This document shows positions 17,888 through 27,005 of a stretch of 64,000 nucleotides of DNA, in pieces; positions within the stretch are counted from its first letter, which is position 1, and every line of letters starts with the position of its first letter. The position numbers and the translations under genes are program-made. This DNA is from Haloferula rosea. GTDB taxonomy: Bacteria; Verrucomicrobiota; Verrucomicrobiia; Verrucomicrobiales; Akkermansiaceae. The stretch is from assembly GCF_016595525.1 (NCBI RefSeq), contig NZ_JAENII010000010.1:124001-188000 (forward strand). The letters run 5' to 3'. A model generated the notes under the pieces. The model was not told the DNA's origin. It did not search any database and saw nothing but the letters and a program-made list of their open reading frames with translations.

Positions 17888-18712
17888 TCAACAAGGGATA
17901 CCCGACTTTACCAGCAGGAACTTCACCCGCCGGGAATCCCCACTCCCACTCCCGAAGAAAGCTTCCACCGTGCAACCCGGAACCGTCACGGGGTCAAACG
18001 AGGGCGGCACCTTCATCCAGACCCTGTCGATATGGGATGAAGCCGCCAAGAGACGCTCACATGGCGCCAAATCCCCGAGCTCCACCCGTGCCTTGTCATA
18101 CCGCTCACCCCACGGTGGATCGATGAAAAGCAGATCCGCCTTCTGTCCAGGCACCAGTTCAACCGCATCACCGCAGACAAACTCAATGCGGCCCTCGACT
18201 CCGTAGACCTTCGCGTTGTGCCGGGCCATCGCGATCCGCGCCTCATCGAGCTCGATGGCGAGCACCCGGCAACCTGCCCGCGCAAAGCCGATCGCATTCC
18301 CACCGGCACCCGCACAGGCATCGATGACCTTCATCCCACCCGCCCGCTCACCGATCTCCAGTGCCAGCGACTCCGGCGTTAGCGAGAACTTCCCTTCGGC
18401 ATCGAGACGGGTGCCCTTCCGACTGAAGCCAATGCTCCCTTTGCGATAACGGCGCGCCTCCTCCGTCGCCGCCTGCCGGAGTTCCTTGCGGTGAAGAGGT
18501 GGACGGACCTCGAATTCCAGCAGGGAGCCCCCGATGCCGACACCGCGCAGCCGGGCTGACAAGTCAGCCGCAGCCTTGCGGCCGAGCTGACCGGTCAACT
18601 CAAGGCGACCATCGGCCAATTCGATGGATTCCCACGAGCCCGGCCCGAGCAGGCGCTTCCAGTCGAGCCACCCCGGGATCGGCCGGACACGGATCTCAAA
18701 CGGTCGACTCAT
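17888..18712 (-). CDS. Tgs1-like class I SAM-dependent methyltransferase
   Basis: A 274-residue methyltransferase; the ATG at 18712 is preferred over a TTG four codons upstream. The N-terminal half is a basic, probably RNA-binding region ending in RKGSIGFSRKGTRLDAEGKFSLT. The catalytic domain has motif I MKVIDACAGAGGNAIGFA, motif II CRVLAIELDEARIAMARHNAKVYG and the active-site motif FIDPPWGERYD. DPPWG is shared with Tgs1, the eukaryotic cap guanine-N2 methyltransferase, and this type occurs widely in bacteria without a firm substrate. I expect N-methylation of a base in RNA. Its position next to glpK gives no functional hint. Confidence 0.82.
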   Translation of the reverse strand: MSRPFEIRVRPIPGWLDWKRLLGPGSWESIELADGRLELTGQLGRKAAADLSARLRGVGIGGSLLEFEVRPPLHRKELRQAATEEARRYRKGSIGFSRKGTRLDAEGKFSLTPESLALEIGERAGGMKVIDACAGAGGNAIGFARAGCRVLAIELDEARIAMARHNAKVYGVEGRIEFVCGDAVELVPGQKADLLFIDPPWGERYDKARVELGDLAPCERLLAASSHIDRVWMKVPPSFDPVTVPGCTVEAFFGSGSGDSRRVKFLLVKSGIPC

Positions 18713-18789
18713 CCACGTGGACAAAGGTGAAGCCGGCGACCATCAGACATCATTCATGGAAACCCGCTCCGCACTCAGCAGCCCGAAGA

Positions 18790-20160
18790 CTAGGACTTCC
18801 AAAGCTCCTCACCAGCGGCCCACCCATCGCGGACCGGCTCCTTGATGAAGGCATTGAGCTCGGGTCGGTTGGTGATCTTCATGTTCTTCGAATCCCATTC
18901 GATCTTCCCACCGAATCGCTGTGCAATCACGCCAAGCAGAGCCACCTCGGTCATCGGCGCCGCATAGTCGAAGTTTGATCCCGGTTTCGGGCCACCCTTG
19001 ATGGCATCGATCCACTCACCGAAAGGTCCACCCTTCACCCGGTCATACTTCTGCTCCACACCACCGGAATCGCGGAAGGCGATCTCCTTCTTCTTGTCGG
19101 TGTAGCGCGGATTGTTCGAACGGTGGTCGAGGAAGGCATTCGCGTCCTCGCCATACCAGAACGACCCGAGATCCGGGATCTTGCCCCAGCCCCAGTCTTG
19201 TGGGCTCTTGATGGGCGTCCCTCCGTTGAGGCGGCCATCATACCAAAACATCGAGCAGGCCTCCTTCTTGCCGCGAGCCGGGAAATCAAACCTCACCACG
19301 CTGTAGCTTGGAATCATGCCGTCCATGGCAGGACCCCGCTCCACACATTCAATGACCGTCGGAGCGTAGAGATCCAGAATCCATACCGGTCCGTCACCGA
19401 TGTGACAGAACCAGTCTCCGAACTGTCCGGTTCCGAAGTCGTTGAAACCACGCCAAGTCTTCGGATGATAGAGGCGGTTGTAAGGGCGATCCTCCTGTGG
19501 CCCCAACCACAGATCCCAGTTCACTTCGTCAGGCACCTTCTCGCCCTTCATCGGCATCGAGGCAGGTTGCTTGAAATATCCACTGCCCCACTTCGGACCA
19601 TTGATCCCCAGATGCACCTCCTTGATCTGTCCGAAACAATCGGCCTCATACATCTCGCGCATCTTGCGGATCCCGTCGTAGGTGTGCCCCTGGTTCCCCA
19701 TGTTGGTGATCACATCATACTTGTGCATCGCCTTCCTCAGCGTCCTCGCCTGCCAGACATTATGGGTGAGCGGCTTCTGCGTGCAGACGTGAATCTTGCG
19801 TTCCATCGTGGCCAGGGTCGCATGGAAGTGGGTGTGATCCGGCGTATTGATGCACACGCCGTCAATCTTGTCCCCCAGCTTGTCCAGCATCTCGCGGAAG
19901 TCGGTGAACTTCTCGGCTTTCTCGATCTCGGGAAATTTCTTCGCATGCTGTTTGAACATCCGGGAGTCGATGTCGCACAGCGCGATCAGGTTCTCGCCCT
20001 TGCATCCGTCGTAGGCCATGCCGGCGATGTTGCCGGCACCCACCATCGCGATGTTCAGCTTGCTGTTCGCCGAGACACCGGGCTTGCCGATGGAAAAACG
20101 GGGGAGAACGAAACTTCCCGCTCCGACAGCGGCCGTCTTGATGAACTTTCTGCGTTCCAT
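18790..20160 (-). CDS. Gfo/Idh/MocA-family oxidoreductase with Tat-type signal
   Basis: A 456-residue exported oxidoreductase. The N-terminus [14 protein letters not shown] is twin-arginine-like. The Rossmann fold opens with [19 protein letters not shown]. The catalytic region reads [12 protein letters not shown], so the usual EKP becomes QKP while the lysine is kept. The C-terminal domain includes [19 protein letters not shown], the position of the conserved Asp/His. The start at 20160 gives the signal; longer starts add unrelated sequence. This subtype, with TQKP and a Trp-rich C-terminal half, is common in Planctomycetota and Verrucomicrobiota. A perfect inverted repeat lies 17 bases upstream. 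Substrate unknown. Confidence 0.93.
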   Translation of the reverse strand: MERRKFIKTAAVGAGSFVLPRFSIGKPGVSANSKLNIAMVGAGNIAGMAYDGCKGENLIALCDIDSRMFKQHAKKFPEIEKAEKFTDFREMLDKLGDKIDGVCINTPDHTHFHATLATMERKIHVCTQKPLTHNVWQARTLRKAMHKYDVITNMGNQGHTYDGIRKMREMYEADCFGQIKEVHLGINGPKWGSGYFKQPASMPMKGEKVPDEVNWDLWLGPQEDRPYNRLYHPKTWRGFNDFGTGQFGDWFCHIGDGPVWILDLYAPTVIECVERGPAMDGMIPSYSVVRFDFPARGKKEACSMFWYDGRLNGGTPIKSPQDWGWGKIPDLGSFWYGEDANAFLDHRSNNPRYTDKKKEIAFRDSGGVEQKYDRVKGGPFGEWIDAIKGGPKPGSNFDYAAPMTEVALLGVIAQRFGGKIEWDSKNMKITNRPELNAFIKEPVRDGWAAGEELWKS

Positions 20161-20469
20161 GGTCAAATTGGGTTCGAATGATCGGGATAACGTTGACTCC
20201 GGAAGTAACCCGATCATTGGCCGAAGCAAGAACGGATTCCAAGATGACCCGATGTAGACAAGGAAACCATCAAAGCCGGATTTTCGGGTTCCACTACGGA
20301 TCGGGTCGCACATATCCTTCAACGTTTGTGCAACGTCCCCAGATGCACGATCTGGGGTCATTCCGCCCACGCGTCCAGTGGCGGCCACTCCGCCGACCCA
20401 CTCCAGCTTCCTTGTTCTTGTTAGAACAGAAGGACCCCTCTCCCGAAACACGGTGACCGGAAACGGGAA
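20161..20469. other. intergenic region with two inverted repeats
   Basis: These 309 bases hold no gene I can support. Next to the Gfo/Idh/MocA start, AATGATCGGG (20177-20186) and CCCGATCATT (20209-20218) form a perfect 10-bp inverted repeat with 32 bases between arm centres. It may be an operator or a leader stem. Further on, CCCCAGAT-gcacg-ATCTGGGG (20337-20357) is a compact hairpin that could end transcription of the gene stopping at 20470. Promoter boxes cannot be assigned with confidence. Confidence 0.45.
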
Positions 20470-22596
20470 TCAATCTGAACCACTGGAGACCGGGGAAAGC
20501 GTGAACTTGCGCAGCGTCACTCCCTTGACCTCGCCTTCACGGAAGAACCTCAGCCGGTTCGCTCCGGATTTCAACTCGACCACGACCGGATCAGACGTTT
20601 GCCACATCCCGACCGTAAAGGGCAGTGCGATGACCTGAGGTGAACCCGACTCATTCACCTCCAACTGCAGGGCCTGTTTCCAACTCGGCGTGACCACCTC
20701 CATCCGGAGTTCGTAGCGACCGGCTTCCGGAGCATCGAACTCATATTCGAAGTCCTGATGCCCCCCGGTTCGACTGTAGTGCAGCAGCGCGTTGCCGCCG
20801 GTATCCTTCATCAGGATGATCTTCCCGTTGCTCTTCGTGGGCCTGGTGGTCGCTACGGCAGGAATCGTAATCCGCCCGTCCTCATCGAGGGTGATCTTCC
20901 GGTCCTCACCACTCAGCTCCGCGTTCACGATCTCCACCTTCTCCTTGGTTTCATTCGCCTCCCCGATATCCTCGCCCACCGCTGCCAATGCCTCCGCCTT
21001 CGAGTCAGCAACGATGCCGCGCTGAGCATACAGGGCCACCGCATTCCAGAATTCAGGTTTCCCTGACAGCAGACCAAACACGCGGGGTTCCCCCACGACA
21101 TCACCCATCCATTGGGCGCGCTTCACCTTCATGAAGACATCCCCCGCCGCCCGAGCCTGGGTATTGGCAAGAAAATCCAGATCCTTGTTGTAGCGCGTCT
21201 TGGTCCAGCCGGCTCCCCAACCGCCACCCAGGCAGACAACCCATCCATCCGGCGTCCAGTGGGCCAGCGCGGCATGGCCTCGTTGGGGACGTGCCGTGGT
21301 CGGAATGCCGAAGGCCCGCAGGATGAACCTCCCGAAGAACGCCCGACGCCCACAGATCCCCCCGTTCATCAGGATATTCTGGAAGAACTGGAGCTCGTCC
21401 TTGTCATACTGATTGTCCTGGGAACCGTAGCGGATGTCACTCCTCACCGCAGCCACGTAGCGCCAGCGGTAGTCGGGTGTCGTGATATGATCCGGGCGGT
21501 AATTGCGCAGCATCTCCCTCCCCCACTGCAGGATCTCGTCAGGCTCCTCACCGTTGACCACCATCCGATAGTCCCAAACGGTCAAGTCGACGAAGGCGGG
21601 GTCCAGCTCACCATCGAGCAGCGCCTTCTCGAAATGAAGATATCGCTTCACCGGATCCACCACCGCAGGGGCATCGGTTGCCGCCACCGCATTTCGCTGA
21701 CCCACCGGCACCGCATGTTCGAGGCTGATCGCGAGTGCGAGGCGCTGCAGGGCCCCTTCGCCAGCCATCTCACTCGCCTGCCAGATGTCGCGGTAGATCT
21801 CGAGCGCTCGCCCGTAGCGGCCCTCCCTCGCACCATCCGCGACGAGCATCTGCACCAGCAGGTCGTCCGCAGAAAGCAGCTTCTCAACCAGCGCCTCCTG
21901 CTCCTCGCCCTTCTCGGCAAAGGCAGCCAACCCACGCGGAGTTGCCTCCTTCATCACGACATATCTCGCAAGCGCCCCGTCCAGCGCGTTGCTCGAAAGT
22001 GCCTGATCCAGGCCAAACTCGCTGAGCTTCCTCATCGGCCCATCTTCGGCCACCACCAAGGCAGCCTCCGCCGATTTCAAAGCCAGTTCCACTTCCGCGC
22101 GATTCTTCTCCGCCGCCACCAATGCCGCTTGCCGTTCCTCCAACGCCTGAAGCCCATCCAGTCGGTTCTGCTCCCACTTCGCCAGATCCGCTTCCGCCGC
22201 CTTCTTCTCCTCGTCCGTGGTGGCCGATGCCATCGCCGCCTTGGCGGCAGCAATCCCCTTGTCGGCCCCGCCGATCCACTTGCCCTTGGCGTGGGCGACA
22301 AGCGCTTTGGCTGTCTGGATTTCTCCCACACGTTTCCGCGCATCCTCCAGCGCCGCCTTCGCCGCGACCTCCTGATCGATCGCCGCGAAAAACGCTTCTC
22401 GTTTCGAATCCGAAATGTCGGGCAAGCGGTCCGCCAACTCGGACCGGAGCTCATCCATCCGAGCACCATACTCCGCCGCCAGACTCTCCCCTTTCCCGGA
22501 CAGAGGCAGCGCAGCACCTTCATCCTTCGCAGCCACCATGGATGAACCCACGAACAACACTCCGATGGCACACAGCCCACGTTTCAAGTAATTCAT
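20470..22596 (-). CDS. exported coiled-coil protein with transglutaminase-like and sugar-binding-like domains
   Basis: A 708-residue protein with a signal peptide (MNYLKRGLCAIGVLFVGSSMVAAK); an ATG five codons upstream at 22611 is an alternative start. Residues about 35-210 are Ala/Glu/Lys-rich heptad-like sequence, probably coiled coil. A transglutaminase-like region follows: GGICGRRAFFGRFILRAFGIPTTARPQRGHAALAHW carries a Cys and a His in the expected order, then a WTPDGWVVCLGGGWG stretch. The C-terminal 100 residues (YEFDAPEAGRYELRMEV ... NRLRFFREGEVKGVTLRKFTL) look like a carbohydrate-binding beta-sandwich. I infer an extracytoplasmic protein that binds or modifies glycan or protein. The catalytic Asp was not placed. 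Confidence 0.75.
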   Translation of the reverse strand: MNYLKRGLCAIGVLFVGSSMVAAKDEGAALPLSGKGESLAAEYGARMDELRSELADRLPDISDSKREAFFAAIDQEVAAKAALEDARKRVGEIQTAKALVAHAKGKWIGGADKGIAAAKAAMASATTDEEKKAAEADLAKWEQNRLDGLQALEERQAALVAAEKNRAEVELALKSAEAALVVAEDGPMRKLSEFGLDQALSSNALDGALARYVVMKEATPRGLAAFAEKGEEQEALVEKLLSADDLLVQMLVADGAREGRYGRALEIYRDIWQASEMAGEGALQRLALAISLEHAVPVGQRNAVAATDAPAVVDPVKRYLHFEKALLDGELDPAFVDLTVWDYRMVVNGEEPDEILQWGREMLRNYRPDHITTPDYRWRYVAAVRSDIRYGSQDNQYDKDELQFFQNILMNGGICGRRAFFGRFILRAFGIPTTARPQRGHAALAHWTPDGWVVCLGGGWGAGWTKTRYNKDLDFLANTQARAAGDVFMKVKRAQWMGDVVGEPRVFGLLSGKPEFWNAVALYAQRGIVADSKAEALAAVGEDIGEANETKEKVEIVNAELSGEDRKITLDEDGRITIPAVATTRPTKSNGKIILMKDTGGNALLHYSRTGGHQDFEYEFDAPEAGRYELRMEVVTPSWKQALQLEVNESGSPQVIALPFTVGMWQTSDPVVVELKSGANRLRFFREGEVKGVTLRKFTLSPVSSGSD

Positions 22597-22683
22597 CGCA
22601 TCAGTTGTCATGGGTTTTTCGGCAATCAGGCTCAGAATGCCCTGCTTCACCGCAAGATCATCGCCTAATAACGGCGGGATCAC

Positions 22684-22757
22684 CCGGAAATTTTCAGCGT
22701 TCTGTCGGGAGGCTGCCCCTGAGGGTCCGCCGATCCCGAGCGGACCCGAATTTCCGG
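22684..22757. other. nested inverted-repeat structure in divergent intergenic region
   Basis: The outer arms CCGGAAATT (22684-22692) and AATTTCCGG (22749-22757) are perfectly complementary. Inside, GGGTCCGC (22723-22730) and GCGGACCC (22740-22747) form an 8-bp hairpin with a 9-base loop, one base from the right outer arm. Together they could fold into a two-stem RNA or DNA cruciform. It lies between the divergent transglutaminase-like and esterase genes, 71 bases before the latter. Confidence 0.45.
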
Positions 22758-22828
22758 CCATGAGTGCGAGCGGGGAAAGAACCCTCCGCATGATGGAGTA
22801 GTCTGCTGCTGAAACCTCAAACCCTACG

Positions 22829-23887
22829 ATGAAAACCCCTCCTTCCTGGCATTCTCCGCTTACCCGTCTCGGCGTGATCCTCGCCCTACTCCTCAGCCCA
22901 CCTCTCTCCGCGGCTCCGGCGGACTCAAACTCGCTTCCTGATCCGGACGGCAAACCCGCGGACATGAGCAAACCCGTTAAGGTCTTCATCCTGATGGGGC
23001 AGTCGAACATGCTCGGATTCGGCACGGTCGCCGGGAACAAGGAGGGTACTCTGGAACACGCCACCAAAGCAGGGAAATATCCCTTTCTCATCAATGACGA
23101 CGGTGCCTGGACCACCCGCATGGATGTCCGGAACGTGCGGGTGATGAATTTCAAGGATCACAAGAACGACTGGCTCACCGCGGACAAGACCGGGAGAATC
23201 GGTCCCGAAATCGGTATCGGCTGGCATCTTGGGGAGCACTTCGACGAGCCCGTCCTGGTCCTCAAGTCATGCATTGGAAACCGCAGTCTCGGATGGGACC
23301 TGCTCCCCCCCGGCAGCAAGGCCTACGAACACGACGGCAAGCTGCAACCCGGCTATGGTGAGACCCCGGAAACCGCCGGCAGCGGCGAGAAATACGAAGG
23401 CAAGGAATGGTACGCCGGCAAACAATGGGATACCGACATCGCAAGCGCACGGCAGGTGCTGGAGAACCTCGAAAAATACTATCCCGGAGCGAAGGGATAC
23501 GAAATCGCCGGGTTTGCATTCTGGCAAGGTGACAAAGACCGCTACAATGCCGCCCACGCCGCGACCTACGAAAAGAACCTGGTCCAGTTCATCAAGGCGC
23601 TGCGCAAGGAGTTCAATGCACCGAACGCCAAGTTCGTCTGCGCGACCCTCGGTCAAACCGAGAAGGGAGCAACCGGCAAGGAGGGAGAGATCCTCAATGC
23701 CCAGCTTTCCGTGGATGGCAGCGCGGGCAAGTACCCGGAATTCAAGGGGAACGTCGCCAGCGTCTATGCTCACCCTCTTTCAAAAGGGGGAGCCTCGAAT
23801 GGTCACTATGGCAAGAACGCCGAGACCTACATGAACATCGGCCTCGCCATGGGTGAAGCACTCGTCGGACTCTACGAGGACGAATGA
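22829..23887 (+). CDS. SASA-domain carbohydrate esterase (sialate O-acetylesterase-like)
   Basis: A 352-residue secreted SGNH-type esterase with a signal peptide (LGVILALLLSPPLSAAPA). The nucleophile block is FILMGQSNMLGFG, with Ser in GQSNM. The conserved block AGFAFWQGDKDR follows. The C-terminal SNGHYGKNAETYMNIG may supply the catalytic His. These features match SASA/DUF303 proteins such as CE6-type acetyl xylan esterases and sialate O-acetylesterases, which remove acetyl groups from glycans. It is alone on the plus strand here. Convergent with the oxidoreductase gene that ends at 23955. Confidence 0.9.
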   Translation: MKTPPSWHSPLTRLGVILALLLSPPLSAAPADSNSLPDPDGKPADMSKPVKVFILMGQSNMLGFGTVAGNKEGTLEHATKAGKYPFLINDDGAWTTRMDVRNVRVMNFKDHKNDWLTADKTGRIGPEIGIGWHLGEHFDEPVLVLKSCIGNRSLGWDLLPPGSKAYEHDGKLQPGYGETPETAGSGEKYEGKEWYAGKQWDTDIASARQVLENLEKYYPGAKGYEIAGFAFWQGDKDRYNAAHAATYEKNLVQFIKALRKEFNAPNAKFVCATLGQTEKGATGKEGEILNAQLSVDGSAGKYPEFKGNVASVYAHPLSKGGASNGHYGKNAETYMNIGLAMGEALVGLYEDE

Positions 23888-23954
23888 CCCCCTGGAGATC
23901 CGACTCACCCAAGCGACTCACGGATCGCACGGAGTCAGGCGCCACTCGTTCCGC

Positions 23955-25307
23955 TCAGCCCACCATGTTCTTCACATCCGAGGACATGGTTGGGTAGGCC
24001 CATGGAAATGAGGCCAGATCGTCGGCCTTGATCCCATGCTTGATGGCGAGCGCGAACACATTGATCACCTCGGCCGCATCATGACGCGCGAGATGCGCGC
24101 CGAGAATGCTTCCATCCTCTTCGGAGACCAACACCTTGTAGCCTGCGTGATTCTCACCGATGCGTTTCGACGATGCCCACGAAATGGAGAGGTTCTTGTG
24201 CACCTGAAAGGCCAGACCCTTCTCCCTTGCTTCATCCTCACCGAGTCCTACTGAAGCAAGCGATGGAATGGTGAACGTCGCGCTTGGCACCACCTCCAGC
24301 CGCGGACGAACCAACTCATCACCGAGCAAGCTCTTTGCCACAGCCTTCCCGTGTTCATCCGCCACGGCCGCAAGGTCCATGCCCGATGCGGCGCAATCCC
24401 CGATCGCAAAGACCCGGGGATTCGACACGCTTCGCATGAACTCATCGACCACCACTCCCGATCGATTGGTTTCGACACCACCATCATGGCCATCCAGCAC
24501 ACTTAGATTCGGTGCCCGACCGGCAGCCTCGAACACCGCGTCGGTCTCAAGCACCGCTCCCGTGGAAGTGGTCACCTTCAGAGCCTCTCCCACTTTCTCA
24601 ACCGCACGAACCTCTTCCTCGGTCCGGATCTCAATCCCCAGCTCCTTGGCCGCCTCGAGCAACACCCCCACCATCTCCCCATCGAAGTTCTTCAGGATTC
24701 GATCCGACCGCTGGAGAATCGTGACCTTCGCCCCCGCATGCGCCGCGACAAAGGCAAATTCACAAGAGATGTAGCCCCCGCCGACGAACAGAATCCGCTC
24801 CGGCAAATCCGGTAGATCGAGAAAATCGTCGCTCACCCCAACATGCTCGCTTCCCGGAATGTCGAGTTGGACCGGTGTCCCGCCCGTCGCCAGCACGATC
24901 GTTTCCGCGGTGAGCCGGCGCCCGTCGACTTCGATGGCATCCTCCGCGACCATCCTGGCTTCACCACGAATCGGCGTGGCTCCCGCCTCCCGCCAATCCT
25001 CGACCTCCTCCTCGGATCGCCCCTCAAGAAACTCGCCCTTCAATGCCTGCAGCGCCTTCCAATCCGTCCGCGGCGCCGCCTCGATCCCCTTGCCCACGAG
25101 CTGACGCCCCATTGCCACCGCTTCCGCATTCGCGACGAAATACTTCTTCGGCTGGCAGCCGCGCAGGGCGCATGTCCCTCCAAATGGACGGCTATCGATG
25201 ATGGCCACCTTCTTGCCGGCCTCAAGCAGAGGCGTGGCGCAGTAATAGGCGGACGTGCCGGACCCGATGAGGATCACGTCGAAATGGTTCAGTTCAGGGG
25301 TTTCCAT
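23955..25307 (-). CDS. FAD/NAD-dependent disulfide oxidoreductase relative with altered C-terminal active site
   Basis: A 450-residue flavoprotein of the glutathione/mercuric reductase and dihydrolipoamide dehydrogenase family. Domains in order: FAD-binding (VILIGSGTSA), redox disulfide GGTCALRGCQPKK with Cys46 and Cys51, NAD-binding (ILFVGGGYISCEFAFVAAHAG), the FAD/central segment VFAIGDCAASGMDLAAVADEHGK, and the dimer interface domain. The usual C-terminal HPT...E motif, where His activates the thiol, is YPT here (Tyr438). The start at 25307 gives a clean N-terminus; longer forms add unrelated sequence. The Tyr subgroup exists in many bacteria, but its electron acceptor is uncertain. It is divergent from glycerate kinase. 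Confidence 0.9.
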   Translation of the reverse strand: METPELNHFDVILIGSGTSAYYCATPLLEAGKKVAIIDSRPFGGTCALRGCQPKKYFVANAEAVAMGRQLVGKGIEAAPRTDWKALQALKGEFLEGRSEEEVEDWREAGATPIRGEARMVAEDAIEVDGRRLTAETIVLATGGTPVQLDIPGSEHVGVSDDFLDLPDLPERILFVGGGYISCEFAFVAAHAGAKVTILQRSDRILKNFDGEMVGVLLEAAKELGIEIRTEEEVRAVEKVGEALKVTTSTGAVLETDAVFEAAGRAPNLSVLDGHDGGVETNRSGVVVDEFMRSVSNPRVFAIGDCAASGMDLAAVADEHGKAVAKSLLGDELVRPRLEVVPSATFTIPSLASVGLGEDEAREKGLAFQVHKNLSISWASSKRIGENHAGYKVLVSEEDGSILGAHLARHDAAEVINVFALAIKHGIKADDLASFPWAYPTMSSDVKNMVG

Positions 25308-25477
25308 GGTTTTGATGGGACATGAGACATGAAAGAACACGCTCTTCCAGTTCATTCGCCCGAACCCTCCAACGGATGTCGTCTCCTGCAACCCTTGATC
25401 GACCCGCTTCCGTGAAAACCGAAAACGGTGGCTTTTCTCGGGCGGCATGTCTGCTACGGAGAAGGACGTAGAAACGA
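25308..25477. promoter_or_regulatory. divergent region with Shine-Dalgarno-like sequence in a small hairpin
   Basis: The 170 bases separate the divergent oxidoreductase and glycerate kinase genes. Just before the kinase ATG, CTACG (25454-25458) and CGTAG (25467-25471) are complementary, and the purine-rich GAGAAGGA between them looks like the ribosome binding site. The stem is only 5 bp, so any control of translation is speculative. Confidence 0.35.
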
Positions 25478-26593
25478 ATGACGCGCCGCATCCTCATCGC
25501 CCCCGACAAGTTCAAGGGCTCTCTCACCGCCATCGAAGCCGCCAACTCGATTGCAGAGGGGGTGCGCCGGATCGACCCACTGGCCGAATTCGATCTGTGC
25601 CCGATTGCAGATGGAGGCGAGGGATTCATGGAAGCCGTGGCCAAGGCCATGAAGGCCGACTGGGTCCACTGCGAAGCGGTCGATGCTCTGGGACGTCCCA
25701 TCAACAGCCGCTACGTGCTTGCCGGTTCCTCTGGCGAAAGGATTGCCGTGCTGGAGATGGCGGAAACCGCAGGTCTTTGGCGATTGCACCCGTCCGAGTA
25801 CAATCCGTTGAAGGCCACCACACGCGGCGTCGGCATGCAGATGGCCCACGCCATCCTTCAGCACTCGGTGGACCGGATCATCCTCGGTCTCGGAGGCAGC
25901 GCCACCAATGACGCCGGCTGCGGCATGGCATCGGCACTTGGCGTGAGGTTCCTCGACCATGCCGACCGCGAACTCGGTCCCATTCCTTCGGATCTTCAGA
26001 ACCTTGCCAACATCGATGCGGACTCCATCATCGGACTCCCCGCCATCACGGCGGCCTGCGATGTCGACAACCCGCTACTCGGCCCTCGTGGGGCCACCTC
26101 GGTTTTCTCAGCCCAAAAGGGTGCCGACCCGCCGATGAAGCAAAACTTGGAACGAAGCATCACTCGCCTGGTAGAGGCAGGAGGCGCGTCCGACATCGCA
26201 GCATGCCCCGGCGCCGGTGCCGCAGGTGGGCTCGGCTTCGGGCTGATGTTCTTCGCCGGGGCACGACTTGTGTCCGGCTTCGACCTCCTCGCCGACCTTC
26301 TCCATCTCGACTCACGCATCCAGGCAGCGGACCATGTCATCACCGGAGAGGGATCGATCGACCACCAGAGCCTCTCGGGCAAAGGTCCGGTCGGCCTCGC
26401 TCGGATGGCACGCAAGCGCCACAAACCCGTCACCGCATTCTGCGGCATCGCCGATCAGGCGGCGCGCGACAGCGGTGAGTTCGACGGACTGCACGCCCTC
26501 ACTTCGAGCGGACTCCCCCTCAAACAGTTGATAGAACAAGCCGCGCCCCTGCTTATCGACCTCGTTGCCAACTCAGATACCCTCGAACCATGA
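25478..26593 (+). CDS. glycerate kinase (GlxK/GarK type)
   Basis: A 371-residue class II-type glycerate 2-kinase, which phosphorylates glycerate with ATP to give 2-phosphoglycerate. The start ILIAPDKFKGSLTAIEAA is the family hallmark, followed by CPIADGGEGFMEAV. Later motifs are ALGRPINSRYVL, IILGLGGSATNDAGCGMASALG, AACDVDNPLLGPRGATSVFSAQKGA and HVITGEGSIDHQSLSGKGPVG. It should be cytoplasmic and feed glycerate into lower glycolysis. Its stop overlaps the cupin start (ATGA at 26590-26593), so the two are coupled. An AraC regulator on the other strand follows the cupin. Confidence 0.95.
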   Translation: MTRRILIAPDKFKGSLTAIEAANSIAEGVRRIDPLAEFDLCPIADGGEGFMEAVAKAMKADWVHCEAVDALGRPINSRYVLAGSSGERIAVLEMAETAGLWRLHPSEYNPLKATTRGVGMQMAHAILQHSVDRIILGLGGSATNDAGCGMASALGVRFLDHADRELGPIPSDLQNLANIDADSIIGLPAITAACDVDNPLLGPRGATSVFSAQKGADPPMKQNLERSITRLVEAGGASDIAACPGAGAAGGLGFGLMFFAGARLVSGFDLLADLLHLDSRIQAADHVITGEGSIDHQSLSGKGPVGLARMARKRHKPVTAFCGIADQAARDSGEFDGLHALTSSGLPLKQLIEQAAPLLIDLVANSDTLEP

Positions 26594-27000
26594 AAAAGTC
26601 CCCGTTCATCACCGAAGCCGATGCCATCAAGGAAGACTTCGAAGGCCGCACCAATTACTGGATGTGCCGTCCTGAGATCACCAATGCCAAGGACCTCCAA
26701 GTTTGCCGCGCCGTCCTCCCACCTGGAAAAGGACATGATTTCCACCGCCATCCAGAGAACGAAGAAGCAATCTACGTCCTCGAAGGAGAGATCGAACAAT
26801 GGGTTGGAGAGCAATCCCAACGGATCAAGAAGGGCGAATGCGCCCACATCCCCGCGGATGTCGTTCATGCGTCTTTCAACCGGAGCGATCAGGATGCGGT
26901 CATCCTTGCCATCCTTTCGCCGGGATCCCAGAAGGGGCCATTGGCCGTCGACATGTTCGAGGAGGAGCCTTGGGCATCGATCCGACAGTCCAAGGCCTGA
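26590..27000 (+). CDS. cupin-domain protein coupled to glycerate kinase
   Basis: A 136-residue single-cupin protein. The first cupin motif is GHDFHRHPENEEAIYVLEGEIEQWVG, with two His and a Glu positioned for metal binding. The second is GECAHIPADVVHASFN with the expected His. It starts within the glycerate kinase stop (ATGA), so expression is translationally coupled. Small cupins of this type act as isomerases, epimerases or metabolite sensors; the context suggests a role in sugar-acid or glycerate metabolism, but that is inference. It converges with the AraC gene, which stops 5 bases away. Confidence 0.9.
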   Translation: MKKSPFITEADAIKEDFEGRTNYWMCRPEITNAKDLQVCRAVLPPGKGHDFHRHPENEEAIYVLEGEIEQWVGEQSQRIKKGECAHIPADVVHASFNRSDQDAVILAILSPGSQKGPLAVDMFEEEPWASIRQSKA

Positions 27001-27005
27001 CTCGC

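Noticed and set aside
20169-20180. TGGGTTCGAATG looks like a tRNA T-loop
   Set aside because: No acceptor, D or anticodon stems can be built around it.
20161-20451. N-terminal extension of the second Gfo/Idh/MocA protein
   Set aside because: It would place about 97 unrelated residues before a clear twin-arginine signal.
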